Assembly: GCF_028609805.1 (NCBI RefSeq)
Contig: NZ_CP063189.1
Coordinates: 372,001-436,000, forward strand
Direction of reading: 5' to 3'
Length of the DNA: 64,000 nt
Source: Corynebacterium massiliense DSM 45435
GTDB lineage: Bacteria; Actinomycetota; Actinomycetes; Mycobacteriales; Mycobacteriaceae
Within the stretch, counting starts at the first letter, position 1, and each line of letters opens with the position of its first letter. The position numbers were made by a program, and so were the translations under genes. Shown here in pieces: positions 26,415 through 35,752 of this stretch. The notes beneath the pieces are model-generated. The model did no database searches. It worked only from the letters and a program-made list of their open reading frames with translations, and was not told the DNA's origin.

Positions 26415-28874
26415 CGCACCCTCGTCACTGCGCTCGCGGTGACCCACAGCCCGGACCAACTGAACCTGGTGCTCGTGGATTTCAAGGGCGGCGCGACCTT
26501 CCTGGGGTGTGAATCACTGCCGCACACCTCGGCGGTGATTACCAACCTGGAGGACGAAGCCACTCTGGTCGAGCGCATGTACGACGCCATTTCCGGGGAG
26601 ATGCACCGCCGCCAGGAACTGCTGCGGCGCGCTGGGAACTTCGCCAACGTCGGTGACTACACCGCCGCCCGGGAAGCCGGCGCCTTCGACGATCCGGATG
26701 TGGACGATCCCGGCCCGCTGGCTGCGCTGGTCATCATCGTCGACGAGTTCTCCGAACTGCTGGGCCAGCACCCAGACTTCGCGGAACTCTTCGTCGCCGT
26801 CGGGCGCCTCGGCCGCTCGCTGCACGTGCATCTGCTGCTGGCCTCGCAGCGACTGGAGGAGGGAAAACTGCGCGGCCTGGATTCGCACCTGTCGTACCGC
26901 CTGGGATTGCGCACGTTTTCTGCCGCCGAATCCCGCCAGGTGCTCGGTGCGACCGACGCCTACCACCTGTCCAACCAGCCGGGCGCCGGATTCTTGAAGA
27001 CCGATGCGGAGGATCTCACCAAGTTTCAGGCCTCGTACGTCTCCGGCCCGCTGCAGCGCCGAGTTGTTCCGTCGCTGCGTGGCGATGGGGCAGTAGCTAC
27101 GTCACCCGCGCCGCGCGTGGAGCTGTTTACCGGATGGGAGGACACGGATGACACTGCGCCGGAGGCCGTCTACGACGACTCGACCACCGTGCTCGCGGAG
27201 GTCGTGCAGGCCGCCCGCGAAGAGGCGCACGCGCGCGGGCAAAAGGCACACCGCATTTGGCTGCCGCCGCTGCCCGCCGCCATCCGCCTGCCGGACGTGG
27301 TGCGGTTGTACGAAGGCGGCGCTGGAGGCTCCAGCGCACCGCGCCCCGGCGCACCGCGCTCCGACGCGAGGGGCGCCGCACTGCGCTGCGCGGTGGGTAT
27401 CATCGACCGGCCCTACCGACAGCGCCAAGACCCGTTGGTCATCGACTTCACGGAACACGGCGGGCACCTGGCGATCTGTGGCGGCCCACAGGCCGGCAAA
27501 TCCAGCGCGGTCCGCACCATCGCCGCCGCGCTTGCGGCCCACCACACCCCAGACGAGGCGCGCATGTACGTCCTTGACCTCGGTGGCGGCGGGCTGACCG
27601 GTCTGCAGCGCCTGCCCCATGTTTCGGGTGTGGCGGCCCGTGCGGAGGCGGAAAAGGTGCGCCGCGTGATTGATGAAGTCATCGGCATCATCGCCGACGC
27701 CCAGCAGGGGACCGGCGATACGCGCGATACCTTCCTGTTCGTCGACGGCTGGCATCACATCGGCACCGCCGGCGCCGACTTCGAAGACCTCGCGGAAAAG
27801 TGCACCGCCATCGCGGCCGACGGACCCGCCGCCCGCGTGCACCTCGTGGTCACCACCCCGCGTTGGACCACCATGCGCCCGAGCATCCGCGATCTCATCG
27901 GAACTCGCCTAGAGCTGCGCCTCGGCGAGGCCATGGACTCGCTCATCGACCGCAAAAAGCAGCAGAAACTGCCCGCCGCCCCCGGGCGCGGAATTACCGG
28001 CAGCGGCGAGTACTTCCTGTTCGCCCAGACCGCGACGGAAGACCTCGTGCACCTCGCTGCCACCGCCGCGAACACCGCCTGCCCACCCGCGCCGGCGCTG
28101 AAGATGCTGCCGCGCGACATCACGGTGGCCAACCTCCCGGCAGTGCCCCACACCGCAAACACCGCTGTCACTGCCGAGCTCACTGCACAGTCAGTGACGT
28201 GGGGCATCGGCGGTCCCCGCTTGGACCCGGTCGCTTGGGACCCAAGCACCGACGCCCACCTGGTCTGCGTGGGCGCATCCAGCAGCGGTAAGTCGACGTT
28301 TATTTCCACGATCGCCGCCGGCATCTCCGCCCGATCGCGGGAGGAAGCGCGCCTGGTGGTCATCGATCACCGCCGCGCGCACCTCGGTGAGTTCGACGAG
28401 TCCATGGTCGCCGCCTACGCGGCCTCCTCGTCGGCGACGGAGAAGGCGCTGCGGGATACCGCCGCCACACTTAGCGCGCGCCTGCCCGGCCCGGAAGTAA
28501 CCGCCAGCCAGCTGGCGCGCCGGGACTGGTGGGAAGGCCCGGACATCTACGTGGTCATCGACGATTTCGACCTGGTCAGTGACATGGCCTTGCACCCGCT
28601 CGTGGAGCTTATCCCGCATGCCCGGGACATTGGTCTCCACATCGTGATGGCCCGCAAGGCGGGCGGCATTAACCGCGCGCTGTTCGGCAAGTTCTTCGCG
28701 GGGCTTCGCGATGCCCAGCCGGCAGTCTTCCTCATGGACGCCGACAAGGACGAAGGCCCCATCTTCGGAATCAAACCCACCCATCAGCCGCCCGGCCGAG
28801 GCACGTGGATCGTCCGCGGAACCCCGGTCGGCCTGTGTCAGTCCGCGCGCCCCACGGAAGGAGCCAACGCATGA
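26402..28874 (+). pseudogene. eccC: EccC T7SS ATPase, 3' fragment (split by the integrated element)
   Basis: The remainder of EccC, resuming at the P-loop Lys/Ser (KSELLRTLV, Lys codon rebuilt with AA from the core). It holds the rest of ATPase domain 1 (Walker B LVLVDFKGG), domain 2 (P-loop ICGGPQAGKSS near 27480) and domain 3 (P-loop VGASSSGKST near 28275). An ATG inside the element at 26352 is in frame and could make an 840-aa protein lacking the membrane anchors and with a broken first P-loop (CSFKSE). The stop overlaps the next gene's ATG (ATGA). No other damage is visible, so excision should restore function. Confidence 0.95.
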
Positions 28875-30136
28875 CCGCGACCCGCACCACCACGCTGACA
28901 GTGACGGTGATGGATGCCGCCACCATTTACGAAGGTCCGGAATCGGTCTACCGCTATGACCTTCCCGGCAGCGGCATCGTCGATGGGTGGGCGCTGGGCG
29001 GGGCCATCGACCAAGCCCGCAAACTCATGGGGGCGCAGTGGCCCGCGGTGACCATCACCGTCATCGCCGATCCGTCGGGAACCGCCTTCAGCGAGGAGGC
29101 CGCTCAGATCCTGCGCCGCCAGTTCGCCCTGTCCGATGCGGAGGTCCGCGACGAACAAGGGGCTACTGGCAGCCCGCAGTTTCCGGACACGACAGTGTTC
29201 GCCGCTGTAACGGATTCCGACATCGCCGGCGAGGACGCCGCGCTTGGCGATGCCCCACCCCAGCCCGCCACCCACACCACTGACCGTGCCACGGGCAGCC
29301 CCCGGCACCGCCTGGAAAGCCCATCTAGAAGCGAGATCGACACCGAGACTGGGGTCGGGACCGTTGCAGCACCGTCCGGTCAGCCGCGCCTAGCGCAGTG
29401 CCGCTCGGCTCAGGGGCGCCACGCGAAAAAGCACCCGCCCATCCACAACTTCGAGCCGCTCAACTACCTCGACCCATTCCATGGGGTGATCGCGGCGGTG
29501 GTCCTCGTGGTCATCGGCGTGTGCTGGTGGACGCTGCGGGGCACGGGCAGTGACATCGAAGCCAGCGTGGATCCCGCTGCTAGTGCCGTAGCGGACGAGG
29601 CGAGCGCGAAGGACGCACCCACCGAAGAGGCATTCCAATTCCCCACGTCGTTTCCCGCGATAGGGGAGGAAGGCGAGAAGGGGGAAGAGCCGGACACGGA
29701 AGACTTTCCAGACCAGGACAAGCACCGCGGCGGCATCCCCGCCCGTGAGACCACCGTCGGGCCGGTTGTGGTGAAGTTGCCGGAAGGGTTTACCACCTCC
29801 GAGGAAGATGGGGTCTTCACCGCCACGGGAAAGGATCCGAATCTTCGGATACTCATCGCGGCCGATCCCATGTTCTCCGTGCCGCAGGACGCCTTGTACG
29901 CCCAGTTGCGTGAGGAAATCGAGGCGGATGAAGGCTTGGACAAACCCTTCGAGCGGGATGGCCGGTTCCTATACTCGGAAGACCCGGGTGACGGCTCCGC
30001 CGTGGAGTGGACCACGTGGGTGGAAGGCGATCACCAGCTGTCCGTGGGATGTCATAGCCGCGAGGAGCCCACCACCATCCAGAAAGCCGCGTGTCGCATG
30101 GCGGTGGAATCCGCCACGCTTGTCGATGCCGCGTGA
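28871..30136 (+). CDS. T7SS-associated membrane protein, Rv3446c (TIGR03931) family
   Basis: 421 aa from ATG 28871, overlapping the eccC stop by 4 bp. The N-terminal ~110 residues form one domain, followed by a disordered linker, one transmembrane helix near residues 210-232 (HGVIAAVVLVVIGVCWW) and an extracytoplasmic C-terminal domain (VGPVVVKLPEGFTT ... CRMAVESATL). The C-terminal domain matches the T7SS-associated Rv3446c family. Position between eccC and the WXG100 genes equals that of Rv3446c in ESX-4. Its role in secretion is not established. Confidence 0.85.
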   Translation: MTATRTTTLTVTVMDAATIYEGPESVYRYDLPGSGIVDGWALGGAIDQARKLMGAQWPAVTITVIADPSGTAFSEEAAQILRRQFALSDAEVRDEQGATGSPQFPDTTVFAAVTDSDIAGEDAALGDAPPQPATHTTDRATGSPRHRLESPSRSEIDTETGVGTVAAPSGQPRLAQCRSAQGRHAKKHPPIHNFEPLNYLDPFHGVIAAVVLVVIGVCWWTLRGTGSDIEASVDPAASAVADEASAKDAPTEEAFQFPTSFPAIGEEGEKGEEPDTEDFPDQDKHRGGIPARETTVGPVVVKLPEGFTTSEEDGVFTATGKDPNLRILIAADPMFSVPQDALYAQLREEIEADEGLDKPFERDGRFLYSEDPGDGSAVEWTTWVEGDHQLSVGCHSREEPTTIQKAACRMAVESATLVDAA

Positions 30137-30233
30137 AAACCCACCACTACCAGGGAAAAGATATTTTCCAACTATTTCGGTAACCGATCGGCAGGCAGGG
30201 CAGTCCAATACAAGTGAGAAAGTCCTTCGGGCT

Positions 30234-30246
30234 TTTTCGGGGGATA
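30234..30246 (+). promoter_or_regulatory. Shared T7SS upstream motif, esxU copy
   Basis: TTTTCGGGGGATA, about 63 bp upstream of the first WXG100 gene. Same motif as upstream of eccD and eccC. This copy is too far from the start codon to act as a ribosome-binding site, which argues for a DNA-level role. Confidence 0.4.
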
Positions 30247-30308
30247 TTTTTCAAGCCCGCATTCACTTTCACTCACACACACACCACTAGTTCGAGGAGG
30301 GGCGAACA

Positions 30309-30632
30309 ATGACCCAACTTTTCAAGACTGAAGCCGACGTCATGGTGGCCACCGCCGGCCGCGTTGACTCCACCAATGACGAAGTCCAGGGCGAGCTGAC
30401 CCGTCTGCAGGGTGTCGTGGACTCCGTCCGCGGCAGCTGGGCAGGCAACGCGCAGGTGTCCTTCGACAACCTCATGCAGCGCTACAACCACTCGGCCCGC
30501 GAGCTCAACGAGGCGCTCACCGCAATCTCCGACAACATCCGCTCCAACGCCCGCAACTTTGACGACGTCGAAGCCGAAAACGCCCACGCGTTCAGCAACG
30601 TCGGCGGCGACGGCGCGGGCCTGGCGCTCTAA
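30309..30632 (+). CDS. esxU: WXG100 protein, EsxU (EsxB-like)
   Basis: 107 aa, two helices joined by the W-x-G turn (SWAG at residues 43-46 region). Strong Shine-Dalgarno GAGGAGGGG before ATG 30309. WXG100 proteins are secreted as heterodimers by the T7SS. It pairs with the esxT-like gene 64 bp downstream, as Rv3445c/Rv3444c do in ESX-4. The frame is intact, but its partner is truncated. Symbol taken from locus equivalence. Confidence 0.85.
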   Translation: MTQLFKTEADVMVATAGRVDSTNDEVQGELTRLQGVVDSVRGSWAGNAQVSFDNLMQRYNHSARELNEALTAISDNIRSNARNFDDVEAENAHAFSNVGGDGAGLAL

Positions 30633-30696
30633 GACCCACAGACACCTACACCGACACAGACTTTCTCAGCACATCTAACCAAGGGGGACGACCACA

Positions 30697-30984
30697 GTGT
30701 CTGCAATCAAGTACGAGTTCGGCGCCATCGAGGGTGCCGCGTCCGACATCAACTCCACCGCGGGCCGCATCAATGGTCTGCTCGGCGATCTGAAGTCCAT
30801 CATCCAGCCGATGGCCGCGACCTGGGAAGGTGATAGCTCCGCTGCCTACCAGGAGGCTCAGGCCAAGTGGGATAACGCGGCAGATGAGCTCAACACCGTC
30901 CTGGCCACCATCTCTTAGACCGTCGGCTCCGCCAACGATCGCATGAGCGAGGTCAACCAGCGCGCAGCTGCGTCCTGGGGCTAA
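30697..30984 (+). pseudogene. esxT: WXG100 protein EsxT (EsxA-like), truncated by an in-frame TAG
   Basis: GTG 30697 with Shine-Dalgarno AAGGGGGA. The first 73 codons encode a normal WXG100 protein (WEG turn near residue 44). A TAG at 30916-30918 interrupts the second helix, after which the same frame continues TVGSANDRMSEVNQRAAASW to Gly and TAA at 30982-30984. The full frame is 95 codons, the usual size. CAG to TAG (Gln) would be a single change. The shortened product loses the C-terminal part of helix 2 needed for pairing. A sequencing error cannot be excluded. Confidence 0.88.
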
Positions 30985-31010
30985 ACCCCGCAGCAAGCCC
31001 ACAAATCTAA

Positions 31011-31070
31011 CCAAAGCTCCCGTCGTGCTCCTCTCAAGAGGAGTGGCCGACGGGAGCTTTGGCTTTCTAC
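31011..31070 (+). terminator. Terminator of the eccC-esx operon
   Basis: CCAAAGCTCCCGTCG (31011-31025) pairs perfectly with 31048-31062; a second hairpin (CTCCTCT/AGAGGAG) sits in the loop. A short CTTTCT tract follows. Confidence 0.8.
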
Positions 31071-31121
31071 TTCGCCGTAGGAACTTCGCCGGTAGGTGCT
31101 CAATCGAGCGCACTGGCCGTT

Positions 31122-31150
31122 TTGGTTTTTCGCGTACGCGCCAGTAATCT
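31122..31150 (+). promoter_or_regulatory. rplM-rpsI promoter
   Basis: -35 TTGGTT (31122-31127), 17-nt spacer, -10 TAATCT (31145-31150). It predicts a leader of about 155 nt before rplM; I see no clear attenuator in that leader. Confidence 0.6.
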
Positions 31151-31312
31151 AATTTCCCTGTGCGTTTAGTCGGCCTGCCCGATTCACGGTGCTAACCCGT
31201 GAGCGAGCATCACCGGCACCGCGAGCTGCAGGTCTCCACCGGCCGCTGTAGTTTCGCGCGGAAGCGCACGACGATGGCCGGCAGTCCCGAGACAGGCTTT
31301 CAAGGAGTCATT

Positions 31313-31756
31313 TTGTCTACTTTCCACCCCAAGAGCGGTGATTTTACCCGCAAGTGGTACATCATCGACGCAACGGATGTGGTTCTGGGCAAGCTTGCTT
31401 CCACCGTGGCAGACCTGCTGCGCGGCAAGCACAAGCCGCAGTTCGCTCCGAACGTTGACACCGGTGACCACGTCATCATTGTGAACGCAGAAAAGCTGCA
31501 CATTTCCTCGAACAAGCGCGATCGTGAGATGCGCTACCGCCACTCCGGCTACCCGGGTGGTCTGAAGGCTACGACCCTGGGCCGCTCGATGGACGAGAAC
31601 CCGGTCCGGGTTGTCGAGGAAGCAGTGCGCGGCATGATGCCGAAAAACAAGCTTTCCCGTTCTTCCATCAAGAAGCTGCACGTCTTTGCTGGCGAGGAGC
31701 ACCCGTACGCCGGTCAGCAGCCGGAAACCTACGAGTTTAAGCAGGTGGCACAGTAA
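31313..31756 (+). CDS. rplM: 50S ribosomal protein L13
   Basis: 147 aa, the normal length for L13, from TTG 31313 ([19 protein letters not shown]), with Shine-Dalgarno AAGGAG 5 nt upstream. A GTG far upstream (31199) would add an unrelated 38-aa extension. L13 binds 23S rRNA early in 50S assembly. The stop overlaps the rpsI start by one base (TAATG). Confidence 0.95.
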   Translation: MSTFHPKSGDFTRKWYIIDATDVVLGKLASTVADLLRGKHKPQFAPNVDTGDHVIIVNAEKLHISSNKRDREMRYRHSGYPGGLKATTLGRSMDENPVRVVEEAVRGMMPKNKLSRSSIKKLHVFAGEEHPYAGQQPETYEFKQVAQ

Positions 31757-32313
31757 TGACCGAGCCGATGAACCACGACAACACCGAGAACACCGAGAAC
31801 AACGTCGCCGACGCTGCCGACATCGCTGCGGCAACCGCCACGACCGAGGAGTTCACCAACACCATCGGTGACACCCTCGCAACCGGCGAGGACGAGCAGG
31901 TCGAGGACGCGGCCCCGGCTATCCACGAGGGCCCGATCCAGACCGTCGGTCGCCGTAAGCGCGCCATCGCCCGCGTCTACATGGTCGAGGGTTCTGGCCA
32001 GATCTCCGTCAACGGCCGCGCGTTCGACGAGTACTTCCCGAACAAGCTGCACCAGCAGGACATCCTGACCCCGCTGACCCTGCTCGAGCGTGAGAACCAG
32101 TTCGACATCAAGGTCCGCGTTCAGGGTGGCGGCCCGACCGGTCAGGCAGGCGCCCTGCGTCTGGCTATCGCTCGTGCGCTCAACACCTACAACCCGGGCG
32201 ACCGCACCACCCTGAAGAAGGCTGGTCTGCTCACCCGTGACGCACGTGCCGTCGAGCGTAAGAAGGCTGGTCTGCACAAGGCACGTCGTGCCCCGCAGTT
32301 CTCCAAGCGCTAA
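31756..32313 (+). CDS. rpsI: 30S ribosomal protein S9
   Basis: 185 aa. The C-terminal ~125 residues are the S9 core ([20 protein letters not shown] ... ending PQFSKR, whose terminal Lys-Arg reaches the P-site tRNA). The first ~60 residues are an acidic, low-complexity extension common in actinobacterial S9. Operon with rplM. Confidence 0.96.
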   Translation: MTEPMNHDNTENTENNVADAADIAAATATTEEFTNTIGDTLATGEDEQVEDAAPAIHEGPIQTVGRRKRAIARVYMVEGSGQISVNGRAFDEYFPNKLHQQDILTPLTLLERENQFDIKVRVQGGGPTGQAGALRLAIARALNTYNPGDRTTLKKAGLLTRDARAVERKKAGLHKARRAPQFSKR

Positions 32314-32340
32314 ATCTTCTTACGAAGACTCGCTTTTGCG

Positions 32341-32382
32341 AACCGCCGGTTCCCTTCTTGGGGCCGGCGGTTTTCTGTTTTT
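32341..32382 (+). terminator. Terminator after rpsI
   Basis: AACCGCCGG (32341-32349) pairs with CCGGCGGTT (32364-32372), followed by TTCTGTTTTT. Confidence 0.85.
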
Positions 32383-32479
32383 AAAACCAGGGCGGGTTTC
32401 TACTAAAACCTATAAGCTAGCGAGTCAGGGCCGTTTGGGCAGCCTTAGGCCTGAAAAGATGATGTATATGGGGAGTTGT

Positions 32480-32668
32480 ATGACAGGTGAGAGAAAGCGG
32501 CAGCCAGCCTCTATTAGTCCGAAACTTGCCTTGCTGTACTGGGGAGTCTTCTTGCTGGCTCTTCTGTTTTGGGTGATAATCCCAGACCTTCAACCGCCGC
32601 TAGCTCTCTTTTTGCCCTTCGGCGGGCTAGGCGTACTACTCACCGTTCTTGCATTAAAGAATCGGTAG
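32480..32668 (+). CDS. Small two-helix membrane protein
   Basis: 62 aa from ATG 32480 (GGGGAG 4-5 nt upstream; ATGs at 32459, 32462 and 32468 are alternatives). Two hydrophobic segments, LALLYWGVFLLALLFWVII and LALFLPFGGLGVLLTVLAL, follow a basic N-terminus. No family recognised. It is convergent with the methyltransferase gene. Confidence 0.5.
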   Translation: MTGERKRQPASISPKLALLYWGVFLLALLFWVIIPDLQPPLALFLPFGGLGVLLTVLALKNR

Positions 32669-32695
32669 AGTACGCCCCATAGTTAGCCTCAGCTT

Positions 32696-34000
32696 TTAGA
32701 ACACTGAGTCGTTCCACCAGCGACGTTCGGGGACGCCGGCGCGGGAGCCGGCATCGTCAAGCTTGATGCCCACGACCTGGTGGAGCTGGACCACGTTGTG
32801 CTCGAAGCCCCACTCGGAACCGGCCATGTACATGCCCCACAGCTTGGCGGTGGGCTCGCCGACGAGTTCTACGGCCTTATCCCAGTTGTCCTGCAAGTTC
32901 TCGCACCACTTGCGTAGGGTGCGCATGTAGTCGAAGCGCAGGTTTTCCTCGTGGAAGACCTCGAAGCCGTGATCTTGCATCTTGCGGATGACGGTGCCGG
33001 AGCCGGTGAGCTCGCCGTCGGGGAAGATGTAGCGGTCGATGAAGGTGCCGCGGCGCGTGCGGTGGTTGTCCGGGTAGGTGATGCAGTGGTTGACCATCAC
33101 CCCGCCCGGGCGGAGCTTGCCGGAGAGGAACTCGAAGTAATCGGCGTAGTTGGGCACGCCGATGTGCTCCAGCAGGCCGATGGAAGAAATGCCATCGAAA
33201 CCTTCCTCCTGCACGTCGCGGTAGTCCATGTGGCGGACCTCCGCGAGGTCAGACAGGCCCTCCTCCGCAATCTTGTGCTGTGCCCATTCGGCCTGCTCCT
33301 TGGACAGCGTCACACCGATGGCGTGCACGCCTTGGCGCGCGGCGTAGCGGACCATGCCGCCCCAGCCGCAGCCGATGTCGAGGATGCGATCGCCCTCGGT
33401 GACGTGGAGCTTTTCAAACACCAGACGGTACTTGTTTTCCTGCGCGGCCTCTAGCGTCGCGTCCGGCTTGGGGTAGTAGGCGCAGGTGTAGGTCATCGAA
33501 TCGCCGAGCACGAGTTCGTAGAAATCGTTGCTCACGTCGTAGTGCGAGGAAATTGCTTCCGCGTCGCGCTCCTTCGTGTGCCGGGTCAGCCCGTGGCGGA
33601 CGATGCGCTCAATGCGGGAGGCGCGCTCCACCTCCGGCAGTGGCTGGACCTGGATCGCGCCCATGGAACCGAGCGACCGCAGTATGCGCAGCAGCGTTTT
33701 CGGGGCGGGGCGCTCGAAGGCCTCGTAGAAGTCGCGCAGGCTGTCGAAGATTCCGTAGGGGTGCGCGGGGTGCTCGCCGGTAAAGGACAGGCCCTCGGTG
33801 ACGTACGCGCGCGCCAGCCCCACGTCGCCGGGAGAGGTCGCGATGTAGGACAGGCCTTCCACGTTGTTGATGCGCACGGTGTATTTCGCATCCGGGTTGC
33901 CGGTAGATGAACCGTCGAATGCCTCCCAGTAGAAGGGGTTTTTGCCGGGGATGAACTCATCGATAATCTGCGCGACGGTCATCGGTTGAAACGGGCTCAT
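32696..34000 (-). CDS. Cyclopropane-fatty-acid synthase family methyltransferase
   Basis: 434 aa SAM-dependent lipid methyltransferase. SAM-binding motif ILDIGCGWGGM near residue 212 and CFA-family signatures (HCITYPDNHRTRRGTFIDRY) further on. The adjacent upstream gene encodes an FAD-binding oxidoreductase; this pairing is known from actinobacteria making 10-methyl branched (tuberculostearic) acid, where the methyltransferase (TmsB type) forms a 10-methylene acyl chain on phospholipid. That specific role is inferred from the pair; cyclopropane formation is the alternative. Confidence 0.85.
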   Translation of the reverse strand: MSPFQPMTVAQIIDEFIPGKNPFYWEAFDGSSTGNPDAKYTVRINNVEGLSYIATSPGDVGLARAYVTEGLSFTGEHPAHPYGIFDSLRDFYEAFERPAPKTLLRILRSLGSMGAIQVQPLPEVERASRIERIVRHGLTRHTKERDAEAISSHYDVSNDFYELVLGDSMTYTCAYYPKPDATLEAAQENKYRLVFEKLHVTEGDRILDIGCGWGGMVRYAARQGVHAIGVTLSKEQAEWAQHKIAEEGLSDLAEVRHMDYRDVQEEGFDGISSIGLLEHIGVPNYADYFEFLSGKLRPGGVMVNHCITYPDNHRTRRGTFIDRYIFPDGELTGSGTVIRKMQDHGFEVFHEENLRFDYMRTLRKWCENLQDNWDKAVELVGEPTAKLWGMYMAGSEWGFEHNVVQLHQVVGIKLDDAGSRAGVPERRWWNDSVF

Positions 34001-34071
34001 GGAAGTGCGATGTCCTCTCTAATTGTGCGTGTCAGGGATGGGGTATGTGGGTCGGCCGGGGCGTGTGAGGG

Positions 34072-35613
34072 CTAGGCGTTTCCGACGGTCTTTTCAAACA
34101 GGGTGGGAAAACGCCCGTCCGGGTCGTAGGCCTTTTTCATCTGGTCTGGGTAGTCGCCGCCGTACAAAGAGCGGAAGTGCTCCGGCGAGTAGAACGCCTC
34201 CGAGTACAGCGACTTGTGGCCGCCGAGCTCGTTGACCTTCGCCTCGATGACGCGGTTGAAGGCGCCGGGCTCAGCGTCGGCGGAGACGTGGTCGGCGGGA
34301 ACCCCGGACCAGAAGCCGGCGTTAATCCACGTCGTGCCAGCCTGCAGGGGATACAGCGGCCACGGCTCGTCGGCATCGCGAAGAATCTCGCCGGTGCGCG
34401 ACAGGTCCTCCACGCCGTCGCGGAGGCGGATGGGGCACAACCAGACCGGCTGGATGTCAGAGGCCTGAAAGAACCACTCGAGCCATTCCGCGGTCTTGTC
34501 CGCGGTGATCTCAATGTCCTGGACCACGCGCTCGGTGGCGGGCAGGCCGTGCGGCTTTTTCAAAAAGTTGTACTCCAGTGAGTATTTCCGGTCGAGCCGC
34601 ACGATCTTCCAGTAGAACGAGCTGCGGCGCCACTGCCGCGGCCACACCGGGCGCACGTTCGGGTTCTGGGCGCCGAAGGCGCGGGAGCACCAGAACCAGT
34701 CGGTATCCCAGCGCCAGATGTAATCGCGGATGGACAGCAGATCGTGCTTCGTGCCGCGGGGGTGCTGGATGCTGCGGTAGAAAATGGCGTCGCGGGTGTA
34801 GTCGGACGTGGCGGGGTAATTGTTCCCTTCGGCTGGGAGGGCTGCGATGATGTAGCTCTCCGCGGGACTGAAGGACACCGCGTCCAGGCCGTGGAGGCTG
34901 TCGCCTTCTAACTTCCCGGTCTCCGCAGTCTGCGCCAACGCTTCCTGGAAATCCTTCAGGTCGTCGTAGCGCACCTCGCGCAGCTCGATGGTGTCGGGCA
35001 CCGGCTCCAGCTCAATAGTCAGGCGGACCGCGTAGCCCAGGCTGCCGTAAGAGTTGGGGAAAGCGCGGAAGAGGTCCACGTTCTCGTCGCGCGAGCAGGT
35101 GACGATGTCCCCGGTGCCCGTCAGCACGTCCATCTCCAGCAGCGATTCGTGGGGCAGGCCGTTGCGGAAGGACGTGGACTCCACGCCCATGCCGGTGACC
35201 GCGCCGCCAAGCGTGATGGTCTTCAGCTGGGGCACGACGAGGGGAGCAAGCCCGAAGGGCAAGGTAGCATCCACCAAGTCTTCGTAGGTGCACATGCCCT
35301 GGACATCGGCGGTGCGGGCGACCGGGTCGATGGCGATGACGCCGCCGAGACCACTGACGTCGAGGCCTGGGGTGGTGGACTCGCGCCCGCGGAAGAGGTT
35401 GGAGGTCTTCTTCGCCAGCCGCACGCGGGCGCCACGGGGAATCTCAGAAAAGCTGTCCTGCAAACGGCGCACGCCCTGTTCGTGGCGGTACCAGCCGATG
35501 GGGGAGACCGGCTGGAAGTCAACGCTGCGGCCGGGGAGACGGTCTGCCACCGCGTTGGTCACCGCGCCGAGTGAGCTTAAAAATTGTGGTGCGTTTCTAC
35601 CCCGTGTACTCAT
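34072..35613 (-). CDS. FAD-binding oxidoreductase paired with the lipid methyltransferase
   Basis: 513 aa from ATG 35613 (MSTRGRNAPQF). N-terminal PCMH-type FAD-binding domain (DVSGLGGVIAIDPVARTADVQG, LKTITLGGAVTGMGVES) and a C-terminal substrate domain. It resembles the actinobacterial reductase (TmsA type) that converts the 10-methylene group to 10-methyl. It lies 71 bp upstream of the methyltransferase on the same strand. A perfect 10-bp palindrome GTGTATACAC (35623-35632) sits just upstream of the start and overlaps a possible -10 box. Confidence 0.8.
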   Translation of the reverse strand: MSTRGRNAPQFLSSLGAVTNAVADRLPGRSVDFQPVSPIGWYRHEQGVRRLQDSFSEIPRGARVRLAKKTSNLFRGRESTTPGLDVSGLGGVIAIDPVARTADVQGMCTYEDLVDATLPFGLAPLVVPQLKTITLGGAVTGMGVESTSFRNGLPHESLLEMDVLTGTGDIVTCSRDENVDLFRAFPNSYGSLGYAVRLTIELEPVPDTIELREVRYDDLKDFQEALAQTAETGKLEGDSLHGLDAVSFSPAESYIIAALPAEGNNYPATSDYTRDAIFYRSIQHPRGTKHDLLSIRDYIWRWDTDWFWCSRAFGAQNPNVRPVWPRQWRRSSFYWKIVRLDRKYSLEYNFLKKPHGLPATERVVQDIEITADKTAEWLEWFFQASDIQPVWLCPIRLRDGVEDLSRTGEILRDADEPWPLYPLQAGTTWINAGFWSGVPADHVSADAEPGAFNRVIEAKVNELGGHKSLYSEAFYSPEHFRSLYGGDYPDQMKKAYDPDGRFPTLFEKTVGNA

Positions 35614-35739
35614 GTAAAGCCAGTGTATACACGGCTTAACGATGTTGCAGAAGCTGTGCACGAATGTGGGCGGTCCCCGGCTGGCTCACACCGATCTGCC
35701 GTTTGATGGCGATGTGTGCGAGGGCGCGGGGCGCCCGTG

Positions 35740-35745
35740 CATAAT
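35740..35745 (+). promoter_or_regulatory. -10 box of a probable leaderless glmM mRNA
   Basis: CATAAT ends 7 nt before ATG 35753, with no Shine-Dalgarno, the pattern of leaderless transcripts. Confidence 0.45.
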
Positions 35746-35752
35746 TGTGCCC

